NCBI GenBank assembly: GCA_022825065.1 | Contig: JAJDYR010000006.1 | Span: forward strand, 1 to 56,980 | Source: a bacterium | Lineage (GTDB): Bacteria > UBA8248 | Direction: 5' to 3' | DNA: 56,980 bases | Shown here: in pieces, positions 7,721-15,142 of the stretch | Numbering within the stretch: position 1 is the stretch's first letter | Layout: each line of letters begins with the position of its first letter | Position numbers and translations under genes: made by a program | The notes under the pieces: generated by a model | The model's input: only the letters and a program-made list of their open reading frames with translations | Databases searched by the model: none | Told to the model about the DNA's origin: nothing

Positions 7721-8740
7721 ATGCTGAGAAAATCGAGGCTCGTCCTCCCCGGCGCGCTCCTTGTCGTCTCGATGTGGGCCGTCCTTCCCGTCCATGCGGC
7801 GGACGCACCCAAGAACCCTTGCGCCGGAAACCCTTGCGCCGCCCAAAATCCCTGCGCACCGGGCAACCCCTGTGCAGCGAACAACCCCTGTGCGCCCCAG
7901 AACCCCTGCGCGGCGAAGAACGCCTGCGCCAGGGCGGAGAAGAACCCGCGCATCGTCAAACCGTCCACCCCCCCTGCGGACGTCGGGGCCCGGGCGAGGG
8001 GTAAGGGGCCGACGATCACGCATCCGCCTTCCCTCTCCACCCCGAAGCGCGACGCCAGCGTGAAGGACGCCGTCGCACGGGGCAGGAAAGTCTTCCGGGG
8101 CACCGGCTGCGTCAGCTGCCACCCCAGAGGCCGCACCATCCGGGGCACCGTGGTGGACGTCAACGGCGTGAGGCATCCGGTTCCCGTACCCACTCTCATC
8201 GGAGCGGCGGACCACTTCCCGCGCCTGAACCCGGCGGGACAGGTGGCGAGCGTCGGTCAGTTCAACGACTGGTGCGCCAAGACGTTCATCGGAAACCCGC
8301 CCATGAACCCCAATTCGCAGGAATACAAGGACCTGGAAGCCTACGTGGTTTCACTCACGCCCGCGCGGTACGAGCGCATGCTCGAGTGGGAGGCGAAGCG
8401 CAAGGCGTTCATGAAGACCGCGCAGCCCGCGGCCGGTGGCGCAAACCCCGGTGGAGGCGACCCCGGCGAGCCGAAGAATCCCGGCGGGGATTCTCCCGTT
8501 GCGAGAAACTTGAGCGAACCTGCGAATCCGTGTGCGCCGAACAACCCCGGCGCAGCAGCGAACCCAGGCGCCGCCACGAACCCGTGCGCGCCCCAAAGCC
8601 CGGGCGCGTCCAGTAATCCGTGCGCTGCACAAAACCCTCGCGCCGCCAAAAACCCTTGTGCGAACAACCCCTGCGCGCCGAAGAACCCCTGCGCAGGGAA
8701 AAACCCGTGCGCCACCAGGAATCCGTGCGCGAAGAAATAA
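7721..8740 (+). CDS. Exported mono-haem cytochrome c with Asn-Pro-Cys-Ala repeat arms
   Basis: 339 residues. Signal peptide 1-26 (MLRKSRLVLPGALLVVSMWA...VHA). Residues 32-69 are a repeat of NPCA followed by 1-2 variable residues with seven Cys at a spacing of 4-6. A globular centre (about 105-230) carries one haem site, CVSCH, at 130-134. Residues 269-337 form a second repeat arm with eight Cys (NPCAPNNPGAA...NPCATRNPCAKK). In the second arm several Cys are replaced by Gly or Arg (NPGA, NPRA). GGGAGGAGG upstream of the ATG at 7721 decides the start. Fifteen repeat cysteines in the periplasm could bind metal or form disulfides. The cytochrome call is firm; the role of the arms is not known to me. 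Confidence 0.85.
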   Translation: MLRKSRLVLPGALLVVSMWAVLPVHAADAPKNPCAGNPCAAQNPCAPGNPCAANNPCAPQNPCAAKNACARAEKNPRIVKPSTPPADVGARARGKGPTITHPPSLSTPKRDASVKDAVARGRKVFRGTGCVSCHPRGRTIRGTVVDVNGVRHPVPVPTLIGAADHFPRLNPAGQVASVGQFNDWCAKTFIGNPPMNPNSQEYKDLEAYVVSLTPARYERMLEWEAKRKAFMKTAQPAAGGANPGGGDPGEPKNPGGDSPVARNLSEPANPCAPNNPGAAANPGAATNPCAPQSPGASSNPCAAQNPRAAKNPCANNPCAPKNPCAGKNPCATRNPCAKK

Positions 8741-8840
8741 TGGTGGCTTGACCGGCATGATCGGGTGAGCAACCGGCGCGCCCGCGCTCGAGACTCAGCT
8801 TCCAACCCGTATCGACGAGACCGCTGGAAGAGGACAGGAA

Positions 8841-9641
8841 ATGAAGTTTTTGTGGGAAAAGGGGGTGTGGATCGCCCTGGCTTGTTCACTCAGCCTCATC
8901 GCGCCCGCTGCCTCTCATGCGGCCAGGAGAATACCCCCCAACCCCGAGACGGCGAAGCAAAACGGCGGGGACTACCGGCGGGGCAAGAAAATTTACGGGG
9001 AGATCTGCTTCTCCTGCCACGGGGTGAAGGGCGACGGCAAGGGGCCGATCTGGCGGACGGTGAGGCCGAGGCCCCAGGTGTTCATCAGCCCCTACATGAA
9101 GCGCATGACGGACGACTACATGTTCGCCGTCGTCAAGTTCGGCAAGATGAACGTGCTCAAAAACCGGACCGAGGGCCATAAGGTGAAGAACGGCGTCCCC
9201 ACCGCCATGCCCTCCTTCGGCGAGTCGCTCGAAGACGAGCAGATCCGGAAACTCATCAGGTGGGTGCGCGGCTTCAGCAAAGGGGAGCAGCCGAAAGACG
9301 CGGTGAGCCGGGAAATCTTCACCGACGCCTGCTCCCAGTGCCACGGCGGAAAGGGCCTCGGGAACGGCGCCCGCCCCGTGGAGGATCAGGACCCCGGGAG
9401 ACCGTTCATCAGCCACATCCAGCCGCCGCCGATGAACTATCACCTGAAAGAGCAGATGGCTCGCTTCGGCGACGGCTTTCTCTTCTGGGTCATCAAGCTC
9501 GGCCGCATCGACGCCAGTGAGATAAAGAAGTTCAATTTCATGCAGTCCTACGGCCACCTGCTGAAAGACGAGGATATCTGGTCGGTCGTCCGCTACGTCC
9601 GCGAAGCGTTCATCAACGGAAAACCGAGAAAGAAAAAATAG
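8841..9641 (+). CDS. Exported di-haem cytochrome c
   Basis: 266 residues. The signal peptide ends near residue 27 (PAASHA/ARR). Two class-I-type cytochrome c domains follow: CFSCH at 56-60 with a likely distal Met in TAMPSF (Met123), and CSQCH at 164-168. It starts 100 bases after the NPCA-repeat cytochrome in the same direction with AGGACAGGAA before the ATG, so the two are probably co-transcribed and may pass electrons to each other. No terminal oxidase or reductase gene lies next to them, so the partner is unknown. Confidence 0.9.
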   Translation: MKFLWEKGVWIALACSLSLIAPAASHAARRIPPNPETAKQNGGDYRRGKKIYGEICFSCHGVKGDGKGPIWRTVRPRPQVFISPYMKRMTDDYMFAVVKFGKMNVLKNRTEGHKVKNGVPTAMPSFGESLEDEQIRKLIRWVRGFSKGEQPKDAVSREIFTDACSQCHGGKGLGNGARPVEDQDPGRPFISHIQPPPMNYHLKEQMARFGDGFLFWVIKLGRIDASEIKKFNFMQSYGHLLKDEDIWSVVRYVREAFINGKPRKKK

Positions 9642-9920
9642 GCGGGGTGTGAGGGGGTTGTTGAAAGAGTCCCTTTTCAGGGGATAAGGGGATAAAGGCA
9701 ACCCCCCCTACCCCCCCTTGACAGGGGGGTATAAAAAGGCGGCGCCCCCCGGCAAGGGGAGATATAAAAAGGCGACGCGCCTTCGCCGGGTGGAGGGGTT
9801 TTGATTTTTCTTGCCCCCCTGACAAGGGGGGTAGGGGGGTTGCTTGTGTCCCTAACGAGGTTTTTTCAACAACGCCATAAAGGGGCTCTTTCGAATACCG
9901 ACGCCGCCGGGAGTTGAACG
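9642..9920. repeat. Gap filled by C7/G7 element copy 3 and border motifs
   Basis: GGTTGTTGAAAGAG (9653-9667) opens the gap and TTTTTTCAACAACGCC (about 9861-9877) closes it in the opposite orientation. Between them lies a C7/G7 element at about 9694-9844 whose G-runs have shrunk to six. This is one of the clearest copies showing the border motif on both sides. Confidence 0.75.
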
Positions 9921-10217
9921 ATGCGCTTGTGGAGTCTTCATCCCGGATATCTCGACGCCAGGGGCCTCGTGGCCCTGTGGCGCGAAGCCCTGCTCGCCCA
10001 GGCGGTCCTGGCGGGCGAGACGAAGGGCTACCGCCGCCATCCCCAACTGGAGCGCTTCCGGGGCGGCGCCAGACCCGCCGCCCTCATCGCCGAATACCTG
10101 AGAGCCGTGCGCGCGGGGGTCGAACAAAGCTGTAACCACTTGCGCCGAAAAGCTATCCTGGAATCAGCGGAGGCGATTTATCCCCCATCCCCCGCCCAGA
10201 CCTTGACGAGGGTGTGA
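9921..10217 (+). pseudogene. Pyrimidine-dimer DNA glycosylase / endonuclease V-like, truncated
   Basis: The first 60 residues match the Pyr_excise family (T4 DenV relatives): MRLWSLHPGYLDARGLVALW, then the catalytic-region REALLAQAVLAGETKGY and HPQLERF. These enzymes cut DNA at UV dimers. The family normally runs to about 140-190 residues and ends with a R-R-G-Y-.-F-D-.-T-K-L-like stretch. Here the frame drifts after EYLRAVRAG, while the +2 frame ends ARGGRTKL-stop at about 10135, as expected for the family. I therefore read it as frameshifted or decayed in the G-run near 10110. GGGAG precedes the ATG. Confidence 0.6.
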
Positions 10218-11002
10218 AACTCCCCGTTTTCGCCGAACCGGTCGACCCACTCCGGCAGGCGCGTCATCATCGCGCGGTCGAAGCGCTGCCCGACGCGCAC
10301 GACGCCTAACGCAACTTCGGTCACCGCCGAGACTTCGCAGACCGCGCCGCTCGCTTCCAGGTCGTCCATCAGCGCCTCATAGGGCGCGCCCCACAGCGGG
10401 AAGTGGAGCGACGCGCCAAGATCGGCGGCCAATTCCCGGAACGCCTCGACGCGCCAGTCGCGGATATGCTCGAGATGCAGGTCGCCGAAGACGAAGCGGG
10501 CTATCTGCGGGATCATCCGGGCCGCTTCGCCAATCCGCGCCTCATACGCCTCTCCCGGATGGAGGGGTACGCCCAGCAGCGGGACTCCCAGATGTTCCGC
10601 CTGGCGCGCCACCAGTTCGATATCGAGTTCCTGGTGCGCGATTTTCCGGCTCGCCGCGTCGAAGGTGGTGAGCAGAACGATTGACCGCGAACCCTCGCGC
10701 CGCAAGGCCCGCCAGGCGAGATAGCTGTCCTTGCCCCCGCTCCAGAAGAGCACGTCGGCGGGTTCCGCTGGAGGTTCCGCGCCCGTCATCCAGGTGGACC
10801 GGCGGGCGAGGCGGGGGCGTTCTTCCACAGGCACCGCCTCGTGCGCGTAGGGACAGTGGCGGCAGCCGCTGCCGCAGCAACTCCCGCGCCTGCGCAGCCC
10901 GACCTCGGTGAAGACGCGCCAGCCCGTCTCGGGGTCGACGTAGAACTCCTCCCCGGCGCGGCACGCCCGCTCATGAAGAGTCTGCCGGCTATCCTCGTTC
11001 AT
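10178..11002 (-). CDS. DUF5522-like Cys domain fused to a diphthine-ammonia-ligase-like PP-loop ATPase
   Basis: 274 residues in two parts. Residues 1-60 carry GSCCGSGCRHCPYAH, the signature I recall for DUF5522, a small Cys-rich domain usually found as a separate protein. Residues 80-274 are a PP-loop ATPase of the Diphthami_syn_2 type, with LFWSGGKDSYLAWRAL and downstream GVPLHPGEAYEARI and FGDLHLEHIRDWR. Bacteria do not make diphthamide, so the real substrate is unknown; PP-loop enzymes adenylate carboxylates or nucleobases. The start is ATG 11002 (a GTG at 11005 adds one residue). It lies 18 bases after a cobalamin-binding-like gene, probably one operon. Confidence 0.75.
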   Translation of the reverse strand: MNEDSRQTLHERACRAGEEFYVDPETGWRVFTEVGLRRRGSCCGSGCRHCPYAHEAVPVEERPRLARRSTWMTGAEPPAEPADVLFWSGGKDSYLAWRALRREGSRSIVLLTTFDAASRKIAHQELDIELVARQAEHLGVPLLGVPLHPGEAYEARIGEAARMIPQIARFVFGDLHLEHIRDWRVEAFRELAADLGASLHFPLWGAPYEALMDDLEASGAVCEVSAVTEVALGVVRVGQRFDRAMMTRLPEWVDRFGENGEFHTLVKVWAGDGG

Positions 11003-11020
11003 CACTCGTTCCGGTGGGTA

Positions 11021-11965
11021 TCAGGCCGCACGCGCTTCGAGACGCTCCCAGCCCGCGCCCTCGTGGCCGAAGGCGAAAGCGCCGGGATGGAGAATCTCCG
11101 CGAGAATCTCGGCGGATTCGACCAGCCTCGGCCCGGGACGGTTGAAGAACTGGTTCCCGTCCGTCACGAACACGTGCCCCCTTCGCACGGCTTCGAGGCG
11201 CGCCCATTCCGGCCGCCCGGTGAGCGCCGACAACTCGCGGCGCGAGCGCGCGATGTCGAAACCGCACGGCATGAGCACGACCGCCTCAGGCCCGGCTTCT
11301 TCCAGCGCGGCCCATTCGAGCCACGCGGAGTGTTCGCTGGCGACGCCCAGGACGTCCTCCCCGCCCGCGATCTCGACAAGCTCCGGAACCCAGTTGCCCG
11401 CCGCCATGAGCGGGTCGTACCACTCGATGCAGGCGACGCGCGGCTTGCGACCCATCTCCCCCGCGCGCCCGGCGATGGCGTCCAGGCGTTCACGTAATTC
11501 CGCCAGCAGCGCTTCGCCGCGCTCACGGACTCCCAACGCCGCCGCTACCGAGGCGACGTCGCGCCAGACGTCTTCGAGCGCATTCGGTTCGAGAGAGAGA
11601 ACGTCGGGCTTCGAGCGCACCAGTTCACGCACGGCCGCTTCGACGTCCTTGAGGCTCACGGCGCAGAGTTCGCATTGGGACTGCGTGACCACGAGATCCG
11701 GCGCCAGTTCTTCGAGCAAAGCGGTGTCTACATCGTATACGGAAACGGCTTCCTGCAGCACCGCCTTCACGCGCTCGTCAATCTCGCGGCTCGTGCCGTT
11801 CGGGTTGAACTTGGGCGCCGTGCAGGGGGGAAGCGCCGCGATGCCGGCCGGATAATCGCACTCGTGCGAGCGGCCCACGAGGCGGTCGCCGCAGCCCAGG
11901 GCGTGGATGATCTCCGTGCTGCTCGGCAGGAGCGATACGACGCGGTTCAAGAACCCGCCCTCCAC
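11021..11965 (-). CDS. BtuF-like cobalamin/Fe3+ periplasmic-binding-fold protein without signal peptide
   Basis: 314 residues with the helical-backbone binding-protein fold: VVSLLPSSTEIIHALGCGDRL at the N-terminus, HECDYPAG, LAPDLVVTQSQCELCAVS, and near the end VFVTDGNQFFNRPGPRLVES. This is the BtuF/FhuD family. No signal peptide or lipobox is present and no permease or ATPase gene is near, so it is likely a cytoplasmic ligand-binding protein of the type annotated cobalamin-binding protein. The GTG at 11965 starts the longest frame; a TTG at 11950 has a well-placed GGAGGG and may be the true start. It is followed by the DUF5522/PP-loop gene. Confidence 0.78.
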   Translation of the reverse strand: MEGGFLNRVVSLLPSSTEIIHALGCGDRLVGRSHECDYPAGIAALPPCTAPKFNPNGTSREIDERVKAVLQEAVSVYDVDTALLEELAPDLVVTQSQCELCAVSLKDVEAAVRELVRSKPDVLSLEPNALEDVWRDVASVAAALGVRERGEALLAELRERLDAIAGRAGEMGRKPRVACIEWYDPLMAAGNWVPELVEIAGGEDVLGVASEHSAWLEWAALEEAGPEAVVLMPCGFDIARSRRELSALTGRPEWARLEAVRRGHVFVTDGNQFFNRPGPRLVESAEILAEILHPGAFAFGHEGAGWERLEARAA

Positions 11966-12008
11966 TTTTCATCGCTTATTCTAAACACATTCCACATTCT
12001 CTTTCCGC

Positions 12009-12395
12009 TCATGCCGCCTCGATGTCGGTTTGGGCGAAGTCCTCGCCCTTGAACAGCAGCGGCTCGTCCATCAGGTCGGCGAGCGCGTAGGCGAAGCAAT
12101 CGCCGAAGTTCAGCGATGCCGGATGATTTCCCTTGCCGAAGCGCCGCCAGGCGCGCCGGGCCGCTTCCAGATGTTCCAGGCCAACGGGCGCCAATTCGAT
12201 TTCGGCGTCCCTCAGGAACAAATCGAGTTCGTGCCCCGCCGCTTCGCCGCCGCGACCTTCCAGGACGATGGAAGTTTCCAGCACGTTGGCGACCGACATG
12301 CGGGGGCGCGCGGCCGAGGCGATAGCCTTCTCGTAGCGTTCCGCGTCCTGCTCACGGTAGAGAACGGCGAGGAGCGCCGAACTGTCGATGATCAC
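12009..12395 (-). CDS. vapC: VapC-family PIN-domain toxin
   Basis: 128 residues. PIN-domain acidic residues are visible: Asp in MIIDSSALLAVLY, Glu in ANVLETSIVLEGR, Asp in NFGDCFAYALA and Asp in GEDFAQTD. PIN toxins are Mg-dependent RNases that cut tRNA or rRNA when not bound by their antitoxin. The GTG start at 12395 overlaps the antitoxin stop as GTGA. All four acidic positions are intact, so it should be active. Confidence 0.92.
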   Translation of the reverse strand: MIIDSSALLAVLYREQDAERYEKAIASAARPRMSVANVLETSIVLEGRGGEAAGHELDLFLRDAEIELAPVGLEHLEAARRAWRRFGKGNHPASLNFGDCFAYALADLMDEPLLFKGEDFAQTDIEAA

Positions 12396-12649
12396 TTCGG
12401 CAATCCCCGTTCGTCGTATAGCACGTCCCCATGCTCCACGGCGGACGGCCCCGGACCCAGGAGTTTCGCACAGCGCTCCGCGATGGCGCGCAGTTTTTGA
12501 GCGCGAACGTCTGCGTCGCGCAGCCTTTTCTCGCGTTCGAGACGTTCCTGCAGGGCGACCGTAATCGCGCCGGTCTTTGTCTCACCCGTCAGCCGGGCCA
12601 AATCAGCAGCGAGCCTGCAGGTTTCCTCATTTTTGATGTTGAGACCCAT
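12392..12649 (-). CDS. vapB: VapB-family antitoxin
   Basis: 85 residues. The N-terminus MGLNIKNEETCRLAADLARL and TGETKTGAITVALQERLERE matches the PSK/VapB transcription-factor-type antitoxins, which form a DNA-binding dimer through the N-terminus and block the toxin with the C-terminus. It precedes and overlaps vapC, the normal gene order. Just upstream is a perfect 9-bp inverted repeat (12661-12690), a good candidate for autoregulation. Confidence 0.9.
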   Translation of the reverse strand: MGLNIKNEETCRLAADLARLTGETKTGAITVALQERLEREKRLRDADVRAQKLRAIAERCAKLLGPGPSAVEHGDVLYDERGLPK

Positions 12650-12660
12650 CGCCGACTCCC

Positions 12661-12690
12661 AGGGTAGAAAAAAATTACGCCTTCTACCCT
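12661..12690. promoter_or_regulatory. Operator-like inverted repeat upstream of vapBC
   Basis: AGGGTAGAA (12661-12669) and TTCTACCCT (12682-12690) are perfect inverted arms separated by 12 bases, starting 11 bases before the vapB start codon. VapB dimers usually bind such arms to repress their own operon. Confidence 0.6.
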
Positions 12691-12780
12691 ACGTCAAAAC
12701 ATCGGTATACGCAACGACATGGAAACGGGGAGAGAATAGCGCAAGACCGGAGAACTGCGCGCGGCGACCCGCCCCTCCCC

Positions 12781-12809
12781 TTGCCGGGCCGTCCGCCCAC
12801 TGCTAGCAT
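12781..12809 (+). promoter_or_regulatory. Sigma-70-type promoter
   Basis: TTGCCG (12781-12786), a 17-base spacer and TAGCAT (12804-12809) with an extended TGC before the -10. It lies 49 bases before the PPOX-fold gene. The same CTGCTAGCATC block occurs before the ferredoxin gene at 20367-20377. Confidence 0.5.
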
Positions 12810-12857
12810 CCGGGAAATCCACATATCACTTTTTCACGCTTCAGGAGGACGTGCGCG

Positions 12858-13382
12858 ATGGCGGAATTCACCGTAGCCAAGTTCAAGGACGTGTCCGAGG
12901 GTCTGCAGGAGGGCCAGTTCGCCGTGGGCGAGAGGGCGAAGGCGAGCGGTCTCGCGGACCTGGACCCCATCTACAGGGATTTGCTGGACATGAAAATCAC
13001 CGTCACGCTCGGCCTCATCGGCCCCGACGGGCGCGTGAACATGACGCCCATGTGGTTCGACTACGAGGGCGACACCATTCTGGTGAACACCGCCTCGCAC
13101 CGGCCCAAGTGCGGGTGGATACGAAACAACCCGCAGCTCACGATCCTCCTCGTGAACCCCGAGAACCCCTACCACTGGATGAGCATCAAGTGCACGGTGG
13201 TGAACGAGATACACGAAGACGGACCGGGCGGCGAGCGGGCGACGGAGCAGCTCGACCGCATCTGGACGAAATACACGGGCGCGGACCCGCCCTATGCGCT
13301 CAGAGACCCCGCCATCGACGAGAAGCGCGTGCTCTTCGAGTGCCGCGTGGACCGGGTGGCCACGTTCGGAAAGCCGGCGTAG
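12858..13382 (+). CDS. Pyridoxamine-phosphate-oxidase-fold flavoprotein (F420/FMN-binding)
   Basis: 174 residues with the split beta-barrel of PPOX-class enzymes: VTLGLIGPDGRVNMTPMWFDYEGDTILVNT in strands 1-4, then HRPKCGWIRNNPQLTILLVNPENPYHW. In this class the strand after NMTPMW and the KxxxI.xNP motif contact the flavin phosphate. These proteins reduce small substrates or cofactors with FMN or F420. AGGAGG precedes the ATG at a normal distance. It stands alone between repeats. Cofactor choice cannot be read from the sequence. Confidence 0.82.
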   Translation: MAEFTVAKFKDVSEGLQEGQFAVGERAKASGLADLDPIYRDLLDMKITVTLGLIGPDGRVNMTPMWFDYEGDTILVNTASHRPKCGWIRNNPQLTILLVNPENPYHWMSIKCTVVNEIHEDGPGGERATEQLDRIWTKYTGADPPYALRDPAIDEKRVLFECRVDRVATFGKPA

Positions 13383-13505
13383 GGGACTGGGTTGGCAGGG
13401 ACCGCATCCTGTCTTCCCGGTGTTGCCCAAAAAGCCCCCCTGGCAAGGGGTTGTTGAAAAGGCCCTGGGAGGAGAATGGCAACCCCCTGAAAGGGAAACC
13501 CCATA

Positions 13506-13622
13506 AAGGCAACCCCCCCTACCCCCCCTTGTCAGGGGGGTAAAAAAGGCAACCTCTCCACCGACGAGGGGTTTAGGTTTTTCATACCCCCCTGACAAGG
13601 GGGGGTAGGGGGGGTTGCTTTT
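13506..13622. repeat. C7/G7 long inverted-repeat element, copy 4
   Basis: Left arm AAGGCAACCCCCCCTACCCC...TTGTCAGGGGGG, spacer with AAAAAAGGCAACC and GAGGGGTTTAGG, right arm CCCCCCTGACAAG, G7, TA, G7, TTGC. It serves as a clean reference copy. Confidence 0.9.
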
Positions 13623-13720
13623 CCGGCGTCCCGAGCAACCGACATCTCGACCTCATCCCGAGTAGGCCCGCAAGGGCCGTATCGAGAGCCTGCCCTGAGC
13701 CTGTCGAAGGGGACGCCGCC

Positions 13721-13748
13721 GTAGTGACAGGTCGCGACCTGTCACTAC
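13721..13748. repeat. Single GTAG...CTAC palindrome
   Basis: A perfect 28-base palindrome, GTAGTGACAGG then TCGCGA then CCTGTCACTAC. It is the single-hairpin form of the GTAGGG family; near-identical copies are at 44372-44399 and 48281-48306. Confidence 0.85.
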
Positions 13749-13841
13749 AGAACCAACCCCCCTGTCCCCCTCCTCAGGGGGGTAAAAGTGATACCCCCGC
13801 CGCGGGGCTTTTTCAAGAACTCCTCTTCGGTCGGGTTTGAC

Positions 13842-14972
13842 CTACCACACGCAGCCGCGCGCGGCGACGGGGATCACGGCTTCGAGGACGCCTTCTTCCA
13901 TGCCGCCGCGTATGCCGTGGTAGACGTCGTAGAGGTTGATGGTCGGGTCGCAGTGGCTGGGCTGGAACAGGAGCGTCTCGCCGATCTCGGGACGCCTCGA
14001 AGACGGGGATAGCTCCAGCACGCCGTGCTCATCGGACGCCCGCGCGTGCACGGCGCCCTCGAGTTCGAGGCAGGGCGCCAGCCCGCTGTCCGAGGAGAGC
14101 GCCTTGTGGCCGGCGTCCATCACCACATGGCCGGGGCCGGGCGCGCTCACCACGGTCGTCAGCACGAAGAGGCTGGGCTTGAAGTCGTCATAAGTCTCCG
14201 AATCCTCGCCGCCGATGCTGCCGTAATGCGAATCCATGAAGAGATAACTCCCCGCCTGGAGCTCGTTCAGAACGCCCGATTCCGCGTCCCAGCGCCATGA
14301 GCCCGTGCCGCCGCCGCTCCTGATCTCCAGCGGAAGCCCGGCGGCCTCGAACGCGTCCACCGTCTCGCGCATCCGTGCGATGGCGTCTGCGTAGACCCCG
14401 CGCCGCTCGGCGAAGCCGTCCACGTGCTGGGCTTTGCCCTGATAGGCCTGAATCCCCTTGAGTTCGAGCCCTTTCGCCGCCTCCACGCGCCGGGCCAGCT
14501 CCACCGCCGGGGCGCCCGGCGCCACGCCGCAGCGTCCCTGGCCCACGTCCACGTCGACGAGCACGCCGATTCCCGCTCCCGCCGCCGTCACGGCTTCTGA
14601 GAGCATCGCCACCCCCTGGGGGTGATCCACCACCACCATCAGGTCCGCATGGCGCGCGAGCGCGGCCAGACGCCTGAGTTTCGAGACGGCCGTGACCTCG
14701 CTGCTCACGAGCACGTTCCCGACGCCGCCCTCCACCATCACCTCGGCCTCGCTCACCTTCTGGCAGCAAACCCCCACCGCGCCGAGCGCCATCTGCTTTC
14801 GCGCGAGCCAGGGGCTCTTGTGCGTCTTGGCGTGGGCGCGGAGACTCACGCCCGTTCCCTCCAGGCGCTTCGCCATCAGGGCGAGGTTCTCCTCCATGAC
14901 GTCGAGGTCGACCAGCAGGGCGGGCGTTTCGATTTCGCGCACCGGCGTTCCGATGTTCTGGGTGTGGGGCAT
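13842..14972 (-). CDS. PLP-dependent DSD1/D-threonine-aldolase-like enzyme
   Basis: 376 residues of the alanine-racemase-fold family that includes D-threonine aldolase and D-serine dehydratase. The PLP Lys is in RAHAKTHKSPWLARKQ; IRSGGGTGSW is the phosphate-binding Gly loop; the C-terminal PSHCDPTINLYD carries the His-Cys pair used for a divalent metal in this family. AAGGATTT lies before the ATG at 14972. It probably splits or dehydrates a D-hydroxy amino acid. It runs away from the amidohydrolase at 15143, so the two may share the region between them for promoters. Confidence 0.88.
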   Translation of the reverse strand: MPHTQNIGTPVREIETPALLVDLDVMEENLALMAKRLEGTGVSLRAHAKTHKSPWLARKQMALGAVGVCCQKVSEAEVMVEGGVGNVLVSSEVTAVSKLRRLAALARHADLMVVVDHPQGVAMLSEAVTAAGAGIGVLVDVDVGQGRCGVAPGAPAVELARRVEAAKGLELKGIQAYQGKAQHVDGFAERRGVYADAIARMRETVDAFEAAGLPLEIRSGGGTGSWRWDAESGVLNELQAGSYLFMDSHYGSIGGEDSETYDDFKPSLFVLTTVVSAPGPGHVVMDAGHKALSSDSGLAPCLELEGAVHARASDEHGVLELSPSSRRPEIGETLLFQPSHCDPTINLYDVYHGIRGGMEEGVLEAVIPVAARGCVW

Positions 14973-15142
14973 GGGAAATCCTTTTCAGGGAGAAATCGTT
15001 ATTCCTGCTCATGAAAACTTTATTGGAGAATATCACCTGGACGGCGCGGCGGGAACCGGCTTGCCCGCCGTCCCGTCATGGCGCATGATGGATTTTTTGA
15101 GCTCAAGCGATTTTTCTACTCGATCCCGGAGGATTTTTCTTC

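Larger units (their letters stand above)
13383..13841. repeat. Gap filled by repeats
   Basis: It holds the border motif GGGGTTGTTGAAAAGG (13447-13462), a C7/G7 element (13506-13622), a CCTCATCCCGAGTAGGCC...GGCCGTATCGAG repeat (13651-13686), a CCTGAGCCTGTCGAAGG repeat (13695-13711), a perfect single palindrome (13721-13748) and a weak closing border CTTTTTCAAGAACTCC near 13808. No gene seen. Confidence 0.8.

Noticed and set aside
7800..8740. Short direct DNA repeats that could be taken for a CRISPR array
   Set aside because: They are in-frame NPCA codons of a secreted cytochrome, with irregular 12-18 base periods and no spacer structure. No other direct-repeat array exists in the window.
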